DNA of 64,000 nt from Sphingobium estronivorans (GTDB lineage: Bacteria; Pseudomonadota; Alphaproteobacteria; Sphingomonadales; Sphingomonadaceae). Shown one piece after another: positions 25,824-34,516 of the stretch. Both the position numbers and the translations under genes were made by a program. Numbering within the stretch: the stretch's first letter is position 1; the number at the start of each line of letters is the position of its first letter. The notes beneath the pieces were generated by a model, which was not told the DNA's origin, did no database searches, and saw only the letters and a program-made list of their open reading frames with translations. Where the stretch lies: the NCBI RefSeq assembly GCF_008692605.1, contig NZ_LFCT01000025.1, forward strand, positions 32,496 to 96,495, read 5' to 3'.

Positions 25824-26780
25824 ATGATCGAGACAGCAGATGCCATGACGCGGGACATGCGCTTTATAAAAGGCGCCGCCTTCGCCATGGGTTCGGACAA
25901 TTTCTATTCCGAAGAAGCGCCGGTGCGGCAGGTCCGCGTGGACAGTTTCTGGATTGATGAAACCCCCGTGACCAACCGCCAGTTCGCGGAATTTGTCGAG
26001 GCCACCGGCTACCGCACTTTTGCCGAGACAGCCCCCGATCCCAAGGATTATCCCGGCATGCCGCCCGAAATGGCGCGGGCCGGATCGCTGCTGTTCCAGC
26101 GCACGGCGACCCCGGTCGACCTCAACGATTTCAGCCAATGGTGGCATTTCAGCTTCGGCACGGATTGGCGCCATCCCCATGGCCCCGACAGCAATCTGGA
26201 CGATCTGTGGGATCATCCGGTGGTCCATGTCGTGCTTCAGGATGCGGAGGCCTATGCCAAATGGACCGGCAAGACGCTGCCGACCGAGGCGGAATGGGAA
26301 TTTGCCGCGCGCGGTGGGCTGGACGGGGCGGATTATGCCTGGGGCGACGAACTCGCGCCCGGCGGCGCGATGCTCGCCAATTACTGGCAAGGCATGTTTC
26401 CCTACAGCAATTTGCTGGAGGACGGTTATGAACGGACCTCGCCCGTGCGCACCTACGCGCCCAACGGCTATGGCCTGTACGACATGATCGGCAATGTCTG
26501 GGAATGGACGACCGACTGGTATGCGCAGCCCCGGGTCGAGCGCAAGGCGAAGGGAAGCTGCTGCGTCCCCTCCAATCCGCGCGGCGGCACGAAGCGCGAG
26601 AGCCTGGACCCCGCCATGCCGCATGTGCCGATTGCACGGAAGGTGTTGAAGGGCGGTTCCCATCTCTGCGCGCCCAGCTATTGCCAGCGCTACCGCCCCG
26701 CCGCCCGCCATCCGCAGGCGGTGGACAGCTCCACCAGCCATATCGGTTTCCGCTGCATCATCCGCGAACCGGGCCGCTGA
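25824..26780 (+). CDS. Formylglycine-generating enzyme family protein (both catalytic Cys present)
   Basis: A 318-residue protein of the SUMF1/FGE-sulfatase-modifying family, which oxidises an active-site Cys of sulfatases to formylglycine using Cu and O2. The C-terminal block CAPSYCQRYRPAAR holds Cys282 and Cys287 in the C-x4-C spacing of true FGEs, followed by DSSTSHIGFRC. Earlier family blocks are FAMGSDNFYSEEAPVRQV, DETPVTNRQFAEFVEATGY, LPTEAEWEFAARGG and GNVWEWTTDWY. No signal peptide. No sulfatase is encoded in this window, so its client lies elsewhere; the two Cys argue against a non-catalytic relative. Confidence 0.87.
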   Translation: MIETADAMTRDMRFIKGAAFAMGSDNFYSEEAPVRQVRVDSFWIDETPVTNRQFAEFVEATGYRTFAETAPDPKDYPGMPPEMARAGSLLFQRTATPVDLNDFSQWWHFSFGTDWRHPHGPDSNLDDLWDHPVVHVVLQDAEAYAKWTGKTLPTEAEWEFAARGGLDGADYAWGDELAPGGAMLANYWQGMFPYSNLLEDGYERTSPVRTYAPNGYGLYDMIGNVWEWTTDWYAQPRVERKAKGSCCVPSNPRGGTKRESLDPAMPHVPIARKVLKGGSHLCAPSYCQRYRPAARHPQAVDSSTSHIGFRCIIREPGR

Positions 26781-26802
26781 TTTTCATATATGGGACGACT
26801 TG

Positions 26803-27045
26803 ATGCTCAACATGCCCTGGGACCAGCCCGCCACCATGATCGACCTTGATGGCAAGGCGCCGATCATCGGCACGATCCGCGATTGCGCCCAGCATTTCGC
26901 GATTTTCAAGCCCCATGCCAAGGAACAGGCGCGTATCCTGCTGACCCAGCCGGTCCATCGCGAAGGCCGCAAGACGCGCACCTGGGTGCTCGAACCCTGG
27001 GAGATTGAGAAGCTGGTCGAGCGGCTGCGCGCCGAGGTGCATTAA
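26803..27045 (+). CDS. Small protein of unknown function next to the FGE gene
   Basis: An 80-residue soluble product with a mix of beta and helix (DLDGKAPIIGTIRDCAQHFAI, VLEPWEIEKLVERLR). It starts at ATG 26803, 22 bases after the FGE gene, with a weak GGACG site. No family is recognised. Co-transcription with the FGE gene is likely from spacing. It ends 9 bases before the convergent efflux lipoprotein gene. Confidence 0.55.
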   Translation: MLNMPWDQPATMIDLDGKAPIIGTIRDCAQHFAIFKPHAKEQARILLTQPVHREGRKTRTWVLEPWEIEKLVERLRAEVH

Positions 27046-27054
27046 ACGGAACGG

Positions 27055-28455
27055 TCAGGCAGGCCCGCCCAATGCCTTGACCAGCGCGACGCTCGCGCGC
27101 ATCCGCTGGGTTTCGACCGCCAGCAAGGCGCGCTGGGCCTCCAGCGCGTCGGTCTGCGCCGTCACCACCTCCAGATAATCCGATGCCCCGTCGCGATAGC
27201 GGGTCAGCGCCAGTTCGCTGGTCCGCCCGGCGGCCGTCGCGGCGCTCCGCTGGCTCACCGCCTGATCGGCCAGATGCCGGTTGGCCGCGATCGCATCCTC
27301 GACCTGCCGGAACGCGCCCAGCACCGTTTCCCGATAGCCTGCGCTCACTTCCTCATATGCGGCACGGGACATCTTCACTTCCGCCCGGCGGCGCCCGCCG
27401 TCGAGCAGCGTCAGCAGCGCCGAGGCCGGACCCAGCCCCCAGAAGCTGCTGGCCTTGCTGAACACATCGCCATGGGTCGCCTGGTAACCGCCCGACAGCC
27501 CCAGGGTCACCGTCGGAAAGAAAGCCGCCTTCGCCACCCCGATCCGCGCATTGGCCGCGAACATCCGCCGTTCGGCCGCAGCGATATCCGGCCGCCGCTG
27601 CAACAGTTCCGAAGGCGCGCCCGCAGGCAGTTCCGGAGCGGCCAGCGGCTGCGCGTGCACGGGCACGGAAAAATCGGACGCGACTGCGCCGACCAGCGCG
27701 GCGATCTCATGTTCCGTCGCCGCGCGTTCATTGGCGACAGCGGAAATCTGGGCGCGCGCATTATCCAGCACCGTCTTGGCCCGGTTAACGTCGATCCCCG
27801 ATGCAATGCCGCCATCGTGGCGCGTGGTCGTCAACCGATAGGCCCGGTCGAACGCCTCCACCGTTTGCCGCAGCAATTCCGCCTCGGCATCCAGTCCGCG
27901 CAGCCGCGCATAGGCATCGGCCACCGCCGCCTGAAGACTGAGCCGGGCCGAGGCCAGATCGCCCCCGCTCGCCTGGGCGTCGGCCCGCGCAGCCTTCACG
28001 CTGTTGCGGATGCGGCCCCAGAGGTCCAGCTCATAGTCCAGCGTCGCGCCGACGGAAAAATCATCATAAGTCGGCGCAGTCCCATTGCCGCCGAAGCGAT
28101 TGCCCGACAGTCGCTGACGGCTGGCATCGCCCCCTACGCCGACCTGCGGAAAGAGGTCCGCCCTTTCCACCCGCGCCGCCGCCCGCGCCTGATCGTAACG
28201 CGCCAGTGCTGCCGCCAGGGTCGGGCTGGCCTGTTCCGCCCTCGCTTCCAGATCGTTCAGCACCGGATCGCCAAAGGCTTCCCACCATCTGCCCCGCGAT
28301 GCCTGGTCCCCCGGTGTGGCGGCGGTCCAGCCCTCGACTTCCTTGAAGCTCTGCGGCACGGCGTTTGCGGGCGGGCGGTAGGCCGGTGCCATGGAACACC
28401 CCGCCAACGACAGCCCCGTCAACAACAGGGCCGCCGCCCGGCGATCAACGCCCAT
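27055..28455 (-). CDS. RND efflux outer-membrane lipoprotein (NodT family), system 1
   Basis: TolC-like outer-membrane channel of the first tripartite RND pump. The N-terminus MGVDRRAAALLLTGLSLAGC is a lipoprotein signal with lipobox LAGC, followed by SMAPAYRPP and two OEP repeats rich in coiled-coil (ARAAARVERADLFPQVG; ARIGVAKAAFFPTVTLGLSG). ATG 28455 is chosen to give a standard lipoprotein leader and a short overlap with the adaptor gene; 28464 is possible. Third gene of the operon. Confidence 0.88.
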   Translation of the reverse strand: MGVDRRAAALLLTGLSLAGCSMAPAYRPPANAVPQSFKEVEGWTAATPGDQASRGRWWEAFGDPVLNDLEARAEQASPTLAAALARYDQARAAARVERADLFPQVGVGGDASRQRLSGNRFGGNGTAPTYDDFSVGATLDYELDLWGRIRNSVKAARADAQASGGDLASARLSLQAAVADAYARLRGLDAEAELLRQTVEAFDRAYRLTTTRHDGGIASGIDVNRAKTVLDNARAQISAVANERAATEHEIAALVGAVASDFSVPVHAQPLAAPELPAGAPSELLQRRPDIAAAERRMFAANARIGVAKAAFFPTVTLGLSGGYQATHGDVFSKASSFWGLGPASALLTLLDGGRRRAEVKMSRAAYEEVSAGYRETVLGAFRQVEDAIAANRHLADQAVSQRSAATAAGRTSELALTRYRDGASDYLEVVTAQTDALEAQRALLAVETQRMRASVALVKALGGPA

Positions 28456-29641
28456 GGGCGACATCCTTCGCGGGGCTTTGGACATGCACCTTGTCGCCGC
28501 TGCGAATGGCATCGGGCGGCGTGTCGATCACCCGGTCGGTCGGCGACAGGCCAGAGGAAAGCTGCACGACATTGCCCCGGTCCCGCGCGATGATCACCGG
28601 CTTCACGGTCACGCGGCCGTCGCCGCCGACCACCGCCACCGTCGGCCCGTCATTGCCGTAAAGGATCGCGCTGCCCGGCAGGCTCAGGCCATTGCCGGAG
28701 CCTGCCGCCACCTTGAAGCGCACCTGCGCGAAGGCGCCCGGTTTCAGCGCGCCGTCGGCATTATCCGTCTGCAACTGCACCAGCACCGCACCCGATTGCG
28801 CGTCGACCGCGTCCGAACTGCTGGTCAGCGTCGCGTTGAAGCTGCGCCCGGGATATTCCGGCAGGGACAGCGTTGCCGCCATGCCCGGCCTGATCTCCGC
28901 CGAATAGCCCTGCGGCACCCGCACATAGATGCGCATCCGGTGCGTATCGGACACGGTGAACAGCGGCTGGGCCGCCGCATTGCCGGCGACCACCAGCGCG
29001 CCGATCTGCGCCGACCGACTGGTAACGACGCCGCTGAACGGCGCTGACAGGCGGGTGAAGCCCTGCAACGCCTGCAAGCGCTTAACATTGGCGAGGGCCG
29101 CGTTGGACAGCGCCTTGCGCGCGGCCAGGTCGCCCGCCTTTTCATCGGCCTCCTGCCGCGACACGGCATCCTGCGCCAGCATGGACGCCCAGCGCTTCGA
29201 CGTTGTGGCCGACAGCCGCTCATTGGCGAGGGCGGTCTGATAATCCGCCTGCGCCTGCGCCAATTGCTGGTCGACTTCCGGTGCGTCCAGAATGGCGAGC
29301 GGCTGGCCCGCCTGCACCCGGTCGCCGATATCCGCCAACCAGCGCCGGACATAGCCGTTGGTCCGGGCGAAGATCGCCGCGCTATTATAGGCCTGCACAT
29401 TGCCCGGCAGCACCAACGCGTCGCCCTCGCCATCGGTCGCAGGCATCACCACGGCGACGGTCGGGATGGAGGTTTCGGCAGCGACCCGTTTCAACTCGTT
29501 GGTGGCATTGATCCGCGACTCCAAGCCCAGGCCGACGACCGCCACCGCGACGATGGCCGCGCCGATCCCCACGCGTTTCAGCGTGCGGCTGTCGGGTCCA
29601 TTTATCTCGGGATTGTCGATGATCGGTTCGTGCTCAGACAT
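28445..29641 (-). CDS. RND efflux periplasmic adaptor (membrane fusion protein), system 1
   Basis: A 398-residue adaptor linking the inner-membrane pump to the outer channel. It has one N-terminal anchor helix (VGIGAAIVAVAVVGLGL), a lipoyl/beta-barrel half (NGYVRRWLADIGDRVQAGQPLAILDAPE), a helical hairpin, and the returning lipoyl half (RLSAPFSGVVTSRSAQIGALV). ATG 29641 is chosen: upstream codons belong to the pump gene, whose end overlaps by 8 bases. It is the middle gene of the pump-adaptor-channel operon. Confidence 0.9.
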   Translation of the reverse strand: MSEHEPIIDNPEINGPDSRTLKRVGIGAAIVAVAVVGLGLESRINATNELKRVAAETSIPTVAVVMPATDGEGDALVLPGNVQAYNSAAIFARTNGYVRRWLADIGDRVQAGQPLAILDAPEVDQQLAQAQADYQTALANERLSATTSKRWASMLAQDAVSRQEADEKAGDLAARKALSNAALANVKRLQALQGFTRLSAPFSGVVTSRSAQIGALVVAGNAAAQPLFTVSDTHRMRIYVRVPQGYSAEIRPGMAATLSLPEYPGRSFNATLTSSSDAVDAQSGAVLVQLQTDNADGALKPGAFAQVRFKVAAGSGNGLSLPGSAILYGNDGPTVAVVGGDGRVTVKPVIIARDRGNVVQLSSGLSPTDRVIDTPPDAIRSGDKVHVQSPAKDVAHGR

Positions 29642-32600
29642 GGTTCGGCTGCATTTCCATGGAAGACGCCTTTTGCCCATGCTTGCGATGGGCGAAGGCA
29701 AAGATGGTGGGAACGAAGAAAAGGGTCGCGATGGTCGCGCAAATCAGGCCGCCGATGACCGCCCGGCCGAGCGGCGCATTCTGCTCGCCGCCGTCCCCCA
29801 GGCCCAGCGCCATCGGCCCCATGCCGATGATCATGGCGAGCGCGGTCATCAGCACCGGACGGAAGCGGACCATGCCCGCTTCCAGCGCCGCTTCGGTGGC
29901 GTCGCCCAGCTCGGCCAGCTTCTCCCGCGCGAAACTGACGACCAGGATGGAGTTGGCCGTCGCCACCCCCATGCACATGATCGCCCCGGTAAGCGCCGGC
30001 ACGGACAATGTCGTGCCGGTGATGAACAACATCCACACGATTCCCGCCAGCGCCGCCGGCAGCGCCGTGATGATGACGAAGGGATCGACCCAGCTCTGAA
30101 AATTGACGACGATCAGCAGATAGATCAGCACAATCGCCCCCGCCAGACCCCAGCCCAGCCCCGAAAAGGCCGTCTTCATGGTTGCAAATTGACCACGGAT
30201 CGTGACGGTCGTGCCCTTGGGCAGCTCCTTTTCCAGCGACTTGATCGCGCGCTGCACGTCGCCGGCGACCGCGCCCAGGTCACGCCCCTGGGTGGTCGCG
30301 AAAATGTCGAGCACCGGCGCGATATTATAATGCGACACCACCGGCACCGTGTTCGACCGGCTGATGGTCGCCAGGCCGCCCAGAGGCTGGACCGCTGTAC
30401 CGCCGGCGGAACCCGAAACCGGCACATTGGCAAGATCGCTCATCGATCCGACCAGATATTCCGGCGCCTGCGCGACGACCGGATATTGCACGCCATTTTC
30501 CGGGTTCACGAAATAGACCGGCGCGGTCTGGGAGGTGCCGGCCAACTGGCTCGCCAGGCTGGACGTCACATCGCGTTCCGACAAGCCATATTGGCCGGCG
30601 CGGGAGCGGTCGACATCCACGTCGATCTGCGGGGATCGCGCGGGCTGTTGGATGCGCGCGTCGGCCAGCCCGGAAATCGCCGCCATCTTCGCCAGCAGCT
30701 TCTGCGCATAGGCGCGATTGCCCTCCGCATTCTTGCCCGAAATCTGGACATCTATCGGCGCCGGCGCGCCGAAGTTCAGGATCTGGCTAGTGATGTCCGC
30801 CGGCAGGAAGGAAAAGATCGTACCGGGGAAACGGCGCGGCAGTTCGCGGCGCAGCGTGGCGACGATCTCATCGGTCGGCCGGTGATCCTTGGTGAGCGCG
30901 ATCAGCATGTCGCCGTCCTGCGGCCCGATCGTCCCGCTATTGTTGTAGATGGTGTTGATGCTGCTGACCGGCAGGCCGATATTGTCGGTGATGGAGGCCA
31001 GTTGCCCTGCCGGGACAAGCGAGCGGACCTCCCGCGCGATGCGGTCGAACCGCGCCGCCCCCTCCTCGATCCGGGTGCCCACCGGCACCCGGACATGCAT
31101 GGCGATCTGCCCGGAATCGACCGAGGGGAAGAAATTGCTGCCCAGCATCGGCAACAGCCCGAAGGACAGCAGCACGACGGCCATGAAGCCCAGCAGGAAT
31201 GCCTTGCGCGCGTGGAGCGCCCGATGCAGCAGGCCGACATAGCCCTTGCGGATTTTTTCGAACCGCCGCTCGAACCCCCGCTGGAAACGCACCAGCGGGT
31301 TGCGGGATGCGCCGGTCCCGGCCATGTGCGCATCGCCAGGCCCGGCATGGGGTTTCAGCATATACATGGCCAGCGTCGGCACCAGCGTCCGCGACAGGAC
31401 GAAAGACGCGATCATCGCGAACACGACCGACAGCGCCATCGGCACGAACAGGAAACCGGCCACGCCCGGCAGGAAGAACATCGGCACGAATACGATGCAG
31501 ATGCACAGCAGCGACACGAAGGCCGGCGTCACGATCTGCGCCGCGCCATCCAGGATCGCGTCGATGACGCCCTTGCCCTGTTCCAGATGCCAGTTGATAT
31601 TCTCGATGGTCACCGTGGCATCGTCGACCAATATGCCGACCGCCAGCGCCAGCCCGCCCAGCGTCATGACGTTCATCGTCTGGCCGAACGCCGCCAGTGC
31701 CGCAATCGCCGCCAGGATCGCCAGCGGAATCGACAGCGCGATAATGACCGTCGACCGCCAGGACCCCAGGAACAGCAGGATCATCAGCGACGTCAGCGCC
31801 GCCGCGATGGCGCCTTCGTGAATGACGCCTTCGACCGCCGCCTTCACGAACAGCGACTGGTCGCCGATGGGCAGGATCTTCAGCGTGTCAGGCAAGGTCG
31901 CGGCAATTTGGGGCAGCTTCTCCTTGACGCCTTCGACGATGGACAGGGTGGAGGTCGCGCCGTTTTTCAGGATGGTCAGCAGCACCGACCGATTGCCTTC
32001 CACATGCACCACATTCTGCTGCGGCCCGCTGCCGTCGCGGACATGGGCCACGTCGCGCATGTAAATGGTCGCGCCGTTCACCACCTTGACCGGCAGGTCG
32101 TTAAGCGCTTCGATCGAGGTCGGCGCATTGTTCAGCTTCACGCTATATTGAGTCGCGCCGATCTTGACGAAGCCGGCGGGACTGATCTGGTTCTGCGCCG
32201 CGATGGCCACGCCCACATCCTGCGCCGAAAGCCCCTTGGACTGGAGCGCCAGCGGATTGAGGTCGATCTGCACCTGCCGCTGCCGCCCGCCGGAGGGGAA
32301 AGGCATGGCCAGGCCCGGAACGGTGATCAGCGGCGGGCGAATCTGGTTGATGCCCATATCGAACAGCTGCTGCTCCGACAGGCCCTTGCCGGATAGCGCC
32401 AGTTGCAGGATCGGCACCGTCGACGCGCTGTAATTCAGGATCAGCGGCGGCGCGATGCCGGGCGGCATCTGGCGCAGCACGGACTGCGATACCGAGGTCA
32501 CCTGCGCGGTCGCGGTGCGGATGTCCGCGCCGGGCTGGAAATAGATTTTGACGATGCCGATGCCCTGGAAGGATTGGCTCTCGATATGCTCGATATCGTT

Positions 32601-32828
32601 GACCGTGGTGGTCAACCCGCGCTCATAGGGATTGACGATGCGGTTCGCCATGTCCTCCGGCGACAGCCCCGCATATTGCCAGGCGACCGCGACGACGGGG
32701 ATGCGAATGTCGGGAAAGATGTCGACGGGCGTCCGCGCGGCCGCCAGCACGCCCCCGATCGCGATCAGGATCGCCATCACGATAAAGGTCAGCGGACGGT
32801 GCAGGGCAATCTTGACGATACCGATCAT
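29634..32828 (-). CDS. RND efflux pump, inner-membrane permease, system 1
   Basis: A 1064-residue proton-driven transporter of the AcrB/CusA superfamily, with the 12-helix layout and two large periplasmic loops. The proton-relay Asp pair is in ALAVGILVDDATVTIENI; the second half has GAIMCMGVATANSILVVSFARE. The N-terminus MIGIVKIALHRPLTFIVM is typical. It lacks the extra Met/Cys ligands expected of metal pumps, so it probably exports organic compounds; the substrate is unknown. It is transcribed first and is divergent from a LysR gene. Confidence 0.92.
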   Translation of the reverse strand: MIGIVKIALHRPLTFIVMAILIAIGGVLAAARTPVDIFPDIRIPVVAVAWQYAGLSPEDMANRIVNPYERGLTTTVNDIEHIESQSFQGIGIVKIYFQPGADIRTATAQVTSVSQSVLRQMPPGIAPPLILNYSASTVPILQLALSGKGLSEQQLFDMGINQIRPPLITVPGLAMPFPSGGRQRQVQIDLNPLALQSKGLSAQDVGVAIAAQNQISPAGFVKIGATQYSVKLNNAPTSIEALNDLPVKVVNGATIYMRDVAHVRDGSGPQQNVVHVEGNRSVLLTILKNGATSTLSIVEGVKEKLPQIAATLPDTLKILPIGDQSLFVKAAVEGVIHEGAIAAALTSLMILLFLGSWRSTVIIALSIPLAILAAIAALAAFGQTMNVMTLGGLALAVGILVDDATVTIENINWHLEQGKGVIDAILDGAAQIVTPAFVSLLCICIVFVPMFFLPGVAGFLFVPMALSVVFAMIASFVLSRTLVPTLAMYMLKPHAGPGDAHMAGTGASRNPLVRFQRGFERRFEKIRKGYVGLLHRALHARKAFLLGFMAVVLLSFGLLPMLGSNFFPSVDSGQIAMHVRVPVGTRIEEGAARFDRIAREVRSLVPAGQLASITDNIGLPVSSINTIYNNSGTIGPQDGDMLIALTKDHRPTDEIVATLRRELPRRFPGTIFSFLPADITSQILNFGAPAPIDVQISGKNAEGNRAYAQKLLAKMAAISGLADARIQQPARSPQIDVDVDRSRAGQYGLSERDVTSSLASQLAGTSQTAPVYFVNPENGVQYPVVAQAPEYLVGSMSDLANVPVSGSAGGTAVQPLGGLATISRSNTVPVVSHYNIAPVLDIFATTQGRDLGAVAGDVQRAIKSLEKELPKGTTVTIRGQFATMKTAFSGLGWGLAGAIVLIYLLIVVNFQSWVDPFVIITALPAALAGIVWMLFITGTTLSVPALTGAIMCMGVATANSILVVSFAREKLAELGDATEAALEAGMVRFRPVLMTALAMIIGMGPMALGLGDGGEQNAPLGRAVIGGLICATIATLFFVPTIFAFAHRKHGQKASSMEMQPNHV

Positions 32829-32899
32829 TCACGACTCCACGAATGCGCTGCCGGGCCATTCCCCGCACCACATGAAAGGCGCCCTCTCCCGATATTTTT

Positions 32900-32922
32900 C
32901 CGCCGCTCAGGATGAGCGGCGG
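32900..32922 (-). promoter_or_regulatory. Hairpin in the leader of RND system 1
   Basis: CCGCCGCTC and GAGCGGCGG form a perfect 9-bp stem with a 5-nt loop, 72-94 bases before the pump start. On the minus transcript it is followed by an A run rather than U, so it is not a classic terminator. It may be a leader structure or a protein site. Confidence 0.4.
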
Positions 32923-32942
32923 AGCAGCACGAAACCGCGCTA

Positions 32943-33040
32943 GAATGTGGCGGCGCCTCCCGCTGCGAGCGGAGTGCTGCGGCAATGAGGGGGCAAAGCC
33001 CGCGCACATCCGCCGGCGGTCCTGAGATGCCGCCACATTC
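32943..33040. repeat. 98-bp segment bounded by 12-bp perfect inverted repeats
   Basis: GAATGTGGCGGC at 32943-32954 is repeated in reverse complement at 33029-33040. It fills much of the 289-base gap between the divergent pump and LysR starts. It may be a miniature element or a looped pair of regulator half-sites. The rest of the gap holds an AT-rich stretch at 33074-33087 and a CATGATC direct repeat (33089-33095, 33110-33116) with a 21-base period. Confidence 0.5.
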
Positions 33041-33117
33041 GACTCGCCCATGCGCTTCTCGACATTCTGCGTCTAATATATAATATGGCATGATCAATAG
33101 CTTGGACGACATGATCC

Positions 33118-34014
33118 ATGGACCTGCGCCACCTGCGCTACTTTCTGTGCGTCGCGGAAGAGATGCATTTCGGTCGCGCCGCATTACGCCTCGGCATCTC
33201 CCAGCCGCCGCTCAGCCAGCAGATCCGCGCGCTGGAAGAGGAACTGGGCGTCCGCCTGTTCGACCGCACCAGCCGCCGCGTCCGCCTGACCGAAGCGGGC
33301 CGGCTGTTCGAGCCCGAGGCCCGCCAGACCGTCACCCAGGCCGAACGCGCCGCCCAGATCGCCCGCATGGCGCAACGGGCGGAGATCGGTCGTCTCGGCC
33401 TTGCCTTCACCCCATCCGGGCCTTTCGTACCTCCGGTGGCACGCGCGCTCTACCGATTTCGCCAAACTTATCCCAACGTCGAACTCATCCTGCGCGAACA
33501 AGGCCGCGACGAGCAGGTCGAAAGCGTGCGCAGCCGCCAACTCGATCTCGGCATCGTGCGCGACTACGAAGCCCCTGTCCTGCCAGACGGCATGGTGTCG
33601 CAATGCCTTCTCAAGGAAGAAATGGTGTTGGCGCTGCGCACCGATCATCCCCTCGCTCTGCGGCCGGCGCCCCCCAAGATCGGCGACCTTCGCGACGAAC
33701 CGCTGGTGCTTTACGGCGCGCCCAACGGCACGGGCTTTACCGAGCATTTCTTCGCACTTTGCGCAAAAGCCGGTTTCACGCCGAAAATTTCGCATGAGGC
33801 CCGCAGCCTTGCAACCCTTCTGGGACTTGTCGCTGCGGGCTTCGGGCCGACAGTGATCGCCCAGTCCATGGCCCGGCTGCATGTCGACAATGTGGTCAAC
33901 CGGGCCTTCGATGTGCCTGTCATGAGTTCGCTCTGGCTGATCCATAATGAGGATCTGTCACCGACCGGCCAAGCGTTTCTCCATACATTGCTCGAAGAGC
34001 GTAGCGTCGACTGA
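33118..34014 (+). CDS. LysR-family regulator, probably of RND system 1
   Basis: A 298-residue LysR protein: helix-turn-helix opening MDLRHLRYFLCVAEEMHFGRAA and ISQPPLSQQIRALEEELG, then the effector domain (RLGLAFTPSGPFVPPVARALYRF). It is divergent from the pump operon, which is the usual place for a local regulator. Two CATGATC repeats 21 bases apart lie just upstream of its start. The inducer is not known. Confidence 0.88.
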   Translation: MDLRHLRYFLCVAEEMHFGRAALRLGISQPPLSQQIRALEEELGVRLFDRTSRRVRLTEAGRLFEPEARQTVTQAERAAQIARMAQRAEIGRLGLAFTPSGPFVPPVARALYRFRQTYPNVELILREQGRDEQVESVRSRQLDLGIVRDYEAPVLPDGMVSQCLLKEEMVLALRTDHPLALRPAPPKIGDLRDEPLVLYGAPNGTGFTEHFFALCAKAGFTPKISHEARSLATLLGLVAAGFGPTVIAQSMARLHVDNVVNRAFDVPVMSSLWLIHNEDLSPTGQAFLHTLLEERSVD

Positions 34015-34117
34015 CCGGCAGCGCCCGCTTGATGGACTTGAGCGAACCCCAGCATCTTTTCCAGCTTAAGTGCCCCTTTCCTTTCCCCGCGCCAGTCTCT
34101 ATGCAAGCCGCGTGAAA

Positions 34118-34347
34118 GCAGGCCGATGGCCGGTTTTCACTGATCGCGCCGGTGTCCCTGCCAAGGGACTTAATAGGGAATGCGGTGATGAATCCGCGGC
34201 TGTCCCTGCAACTGTAAGCGGTGAGCGAGATGCATATCGATTCTTCGGAGCGCCGGAGGATCAGCCACTGGGTCGGACGCTAAATCCTGCGAGACCTGGG
34301 AAGGCCATGCGTCAAGCTGCGACCCGTGAGCCAGGAAACCTGCCTGC
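34118..34347 (+). ncRNA. Cobalamin riboswitch 1 (upstream of cobalt transporter and cobWNO)
   Basis: The conserved adenosylcobalamin aptamer core is clear: TTAATAGGGAA, GGTGATGAATCCGCGGCTGTCCC split over P4-P5, GCAACTGTAAGCGG, CCACTGGG, and the B12 box AGCCAGGAAACCTGCC at 34329-34344. GCAGGC at 34118-34123 and GCCTGC at 34342-34347 can close P1. It precedes the cobalt-transporter start by about 170 bases. B12 binding should switch the operon off. Confidence 0.93.
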
Positions 34348-34352
34348 GTCTG

Positions 34353-34408
34353 GTCGCTCTTGCCTTGGTCCAGGGGATGGCCGCGGCACGGTACTCCGTC
34401 TGAGCGAC
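34353..34408 (+). promoter_or_regulatory. Expression platform of riboswitch 1
   Basis: GTCGCTC at 34353-34359 can pair with GAGCGAC at 34402-34408. The 30 bases 34353-34382 are identical to 41871-41900 after riboswitch 2, where the same two arms occur with the same 49-base offset. The stem is probably the part that B12 binding switches. Confidence 0.6.
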
Positions 34409-34516
34409 GCCTGAAGCAGCGGGAACTGCTGTCTGCATGCCGGGCGCAAGAGCGTCCGTCCGGCATGAAGGCAGTTTCCGTCCGGTTTCGCTGACGCCGA
34501 CGGGGGACTGACCCTG

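Noticed and set aside
29400..32396. A 998-codon open frame on the plus strand opposite the RND pump
   Set aside because: It mirrors the minus-strand pump codons in GC-rich DNA, has an Arg/His/Asp/Gln-rich composition with no family motifs, and the pump reading shows clear RND signatures.
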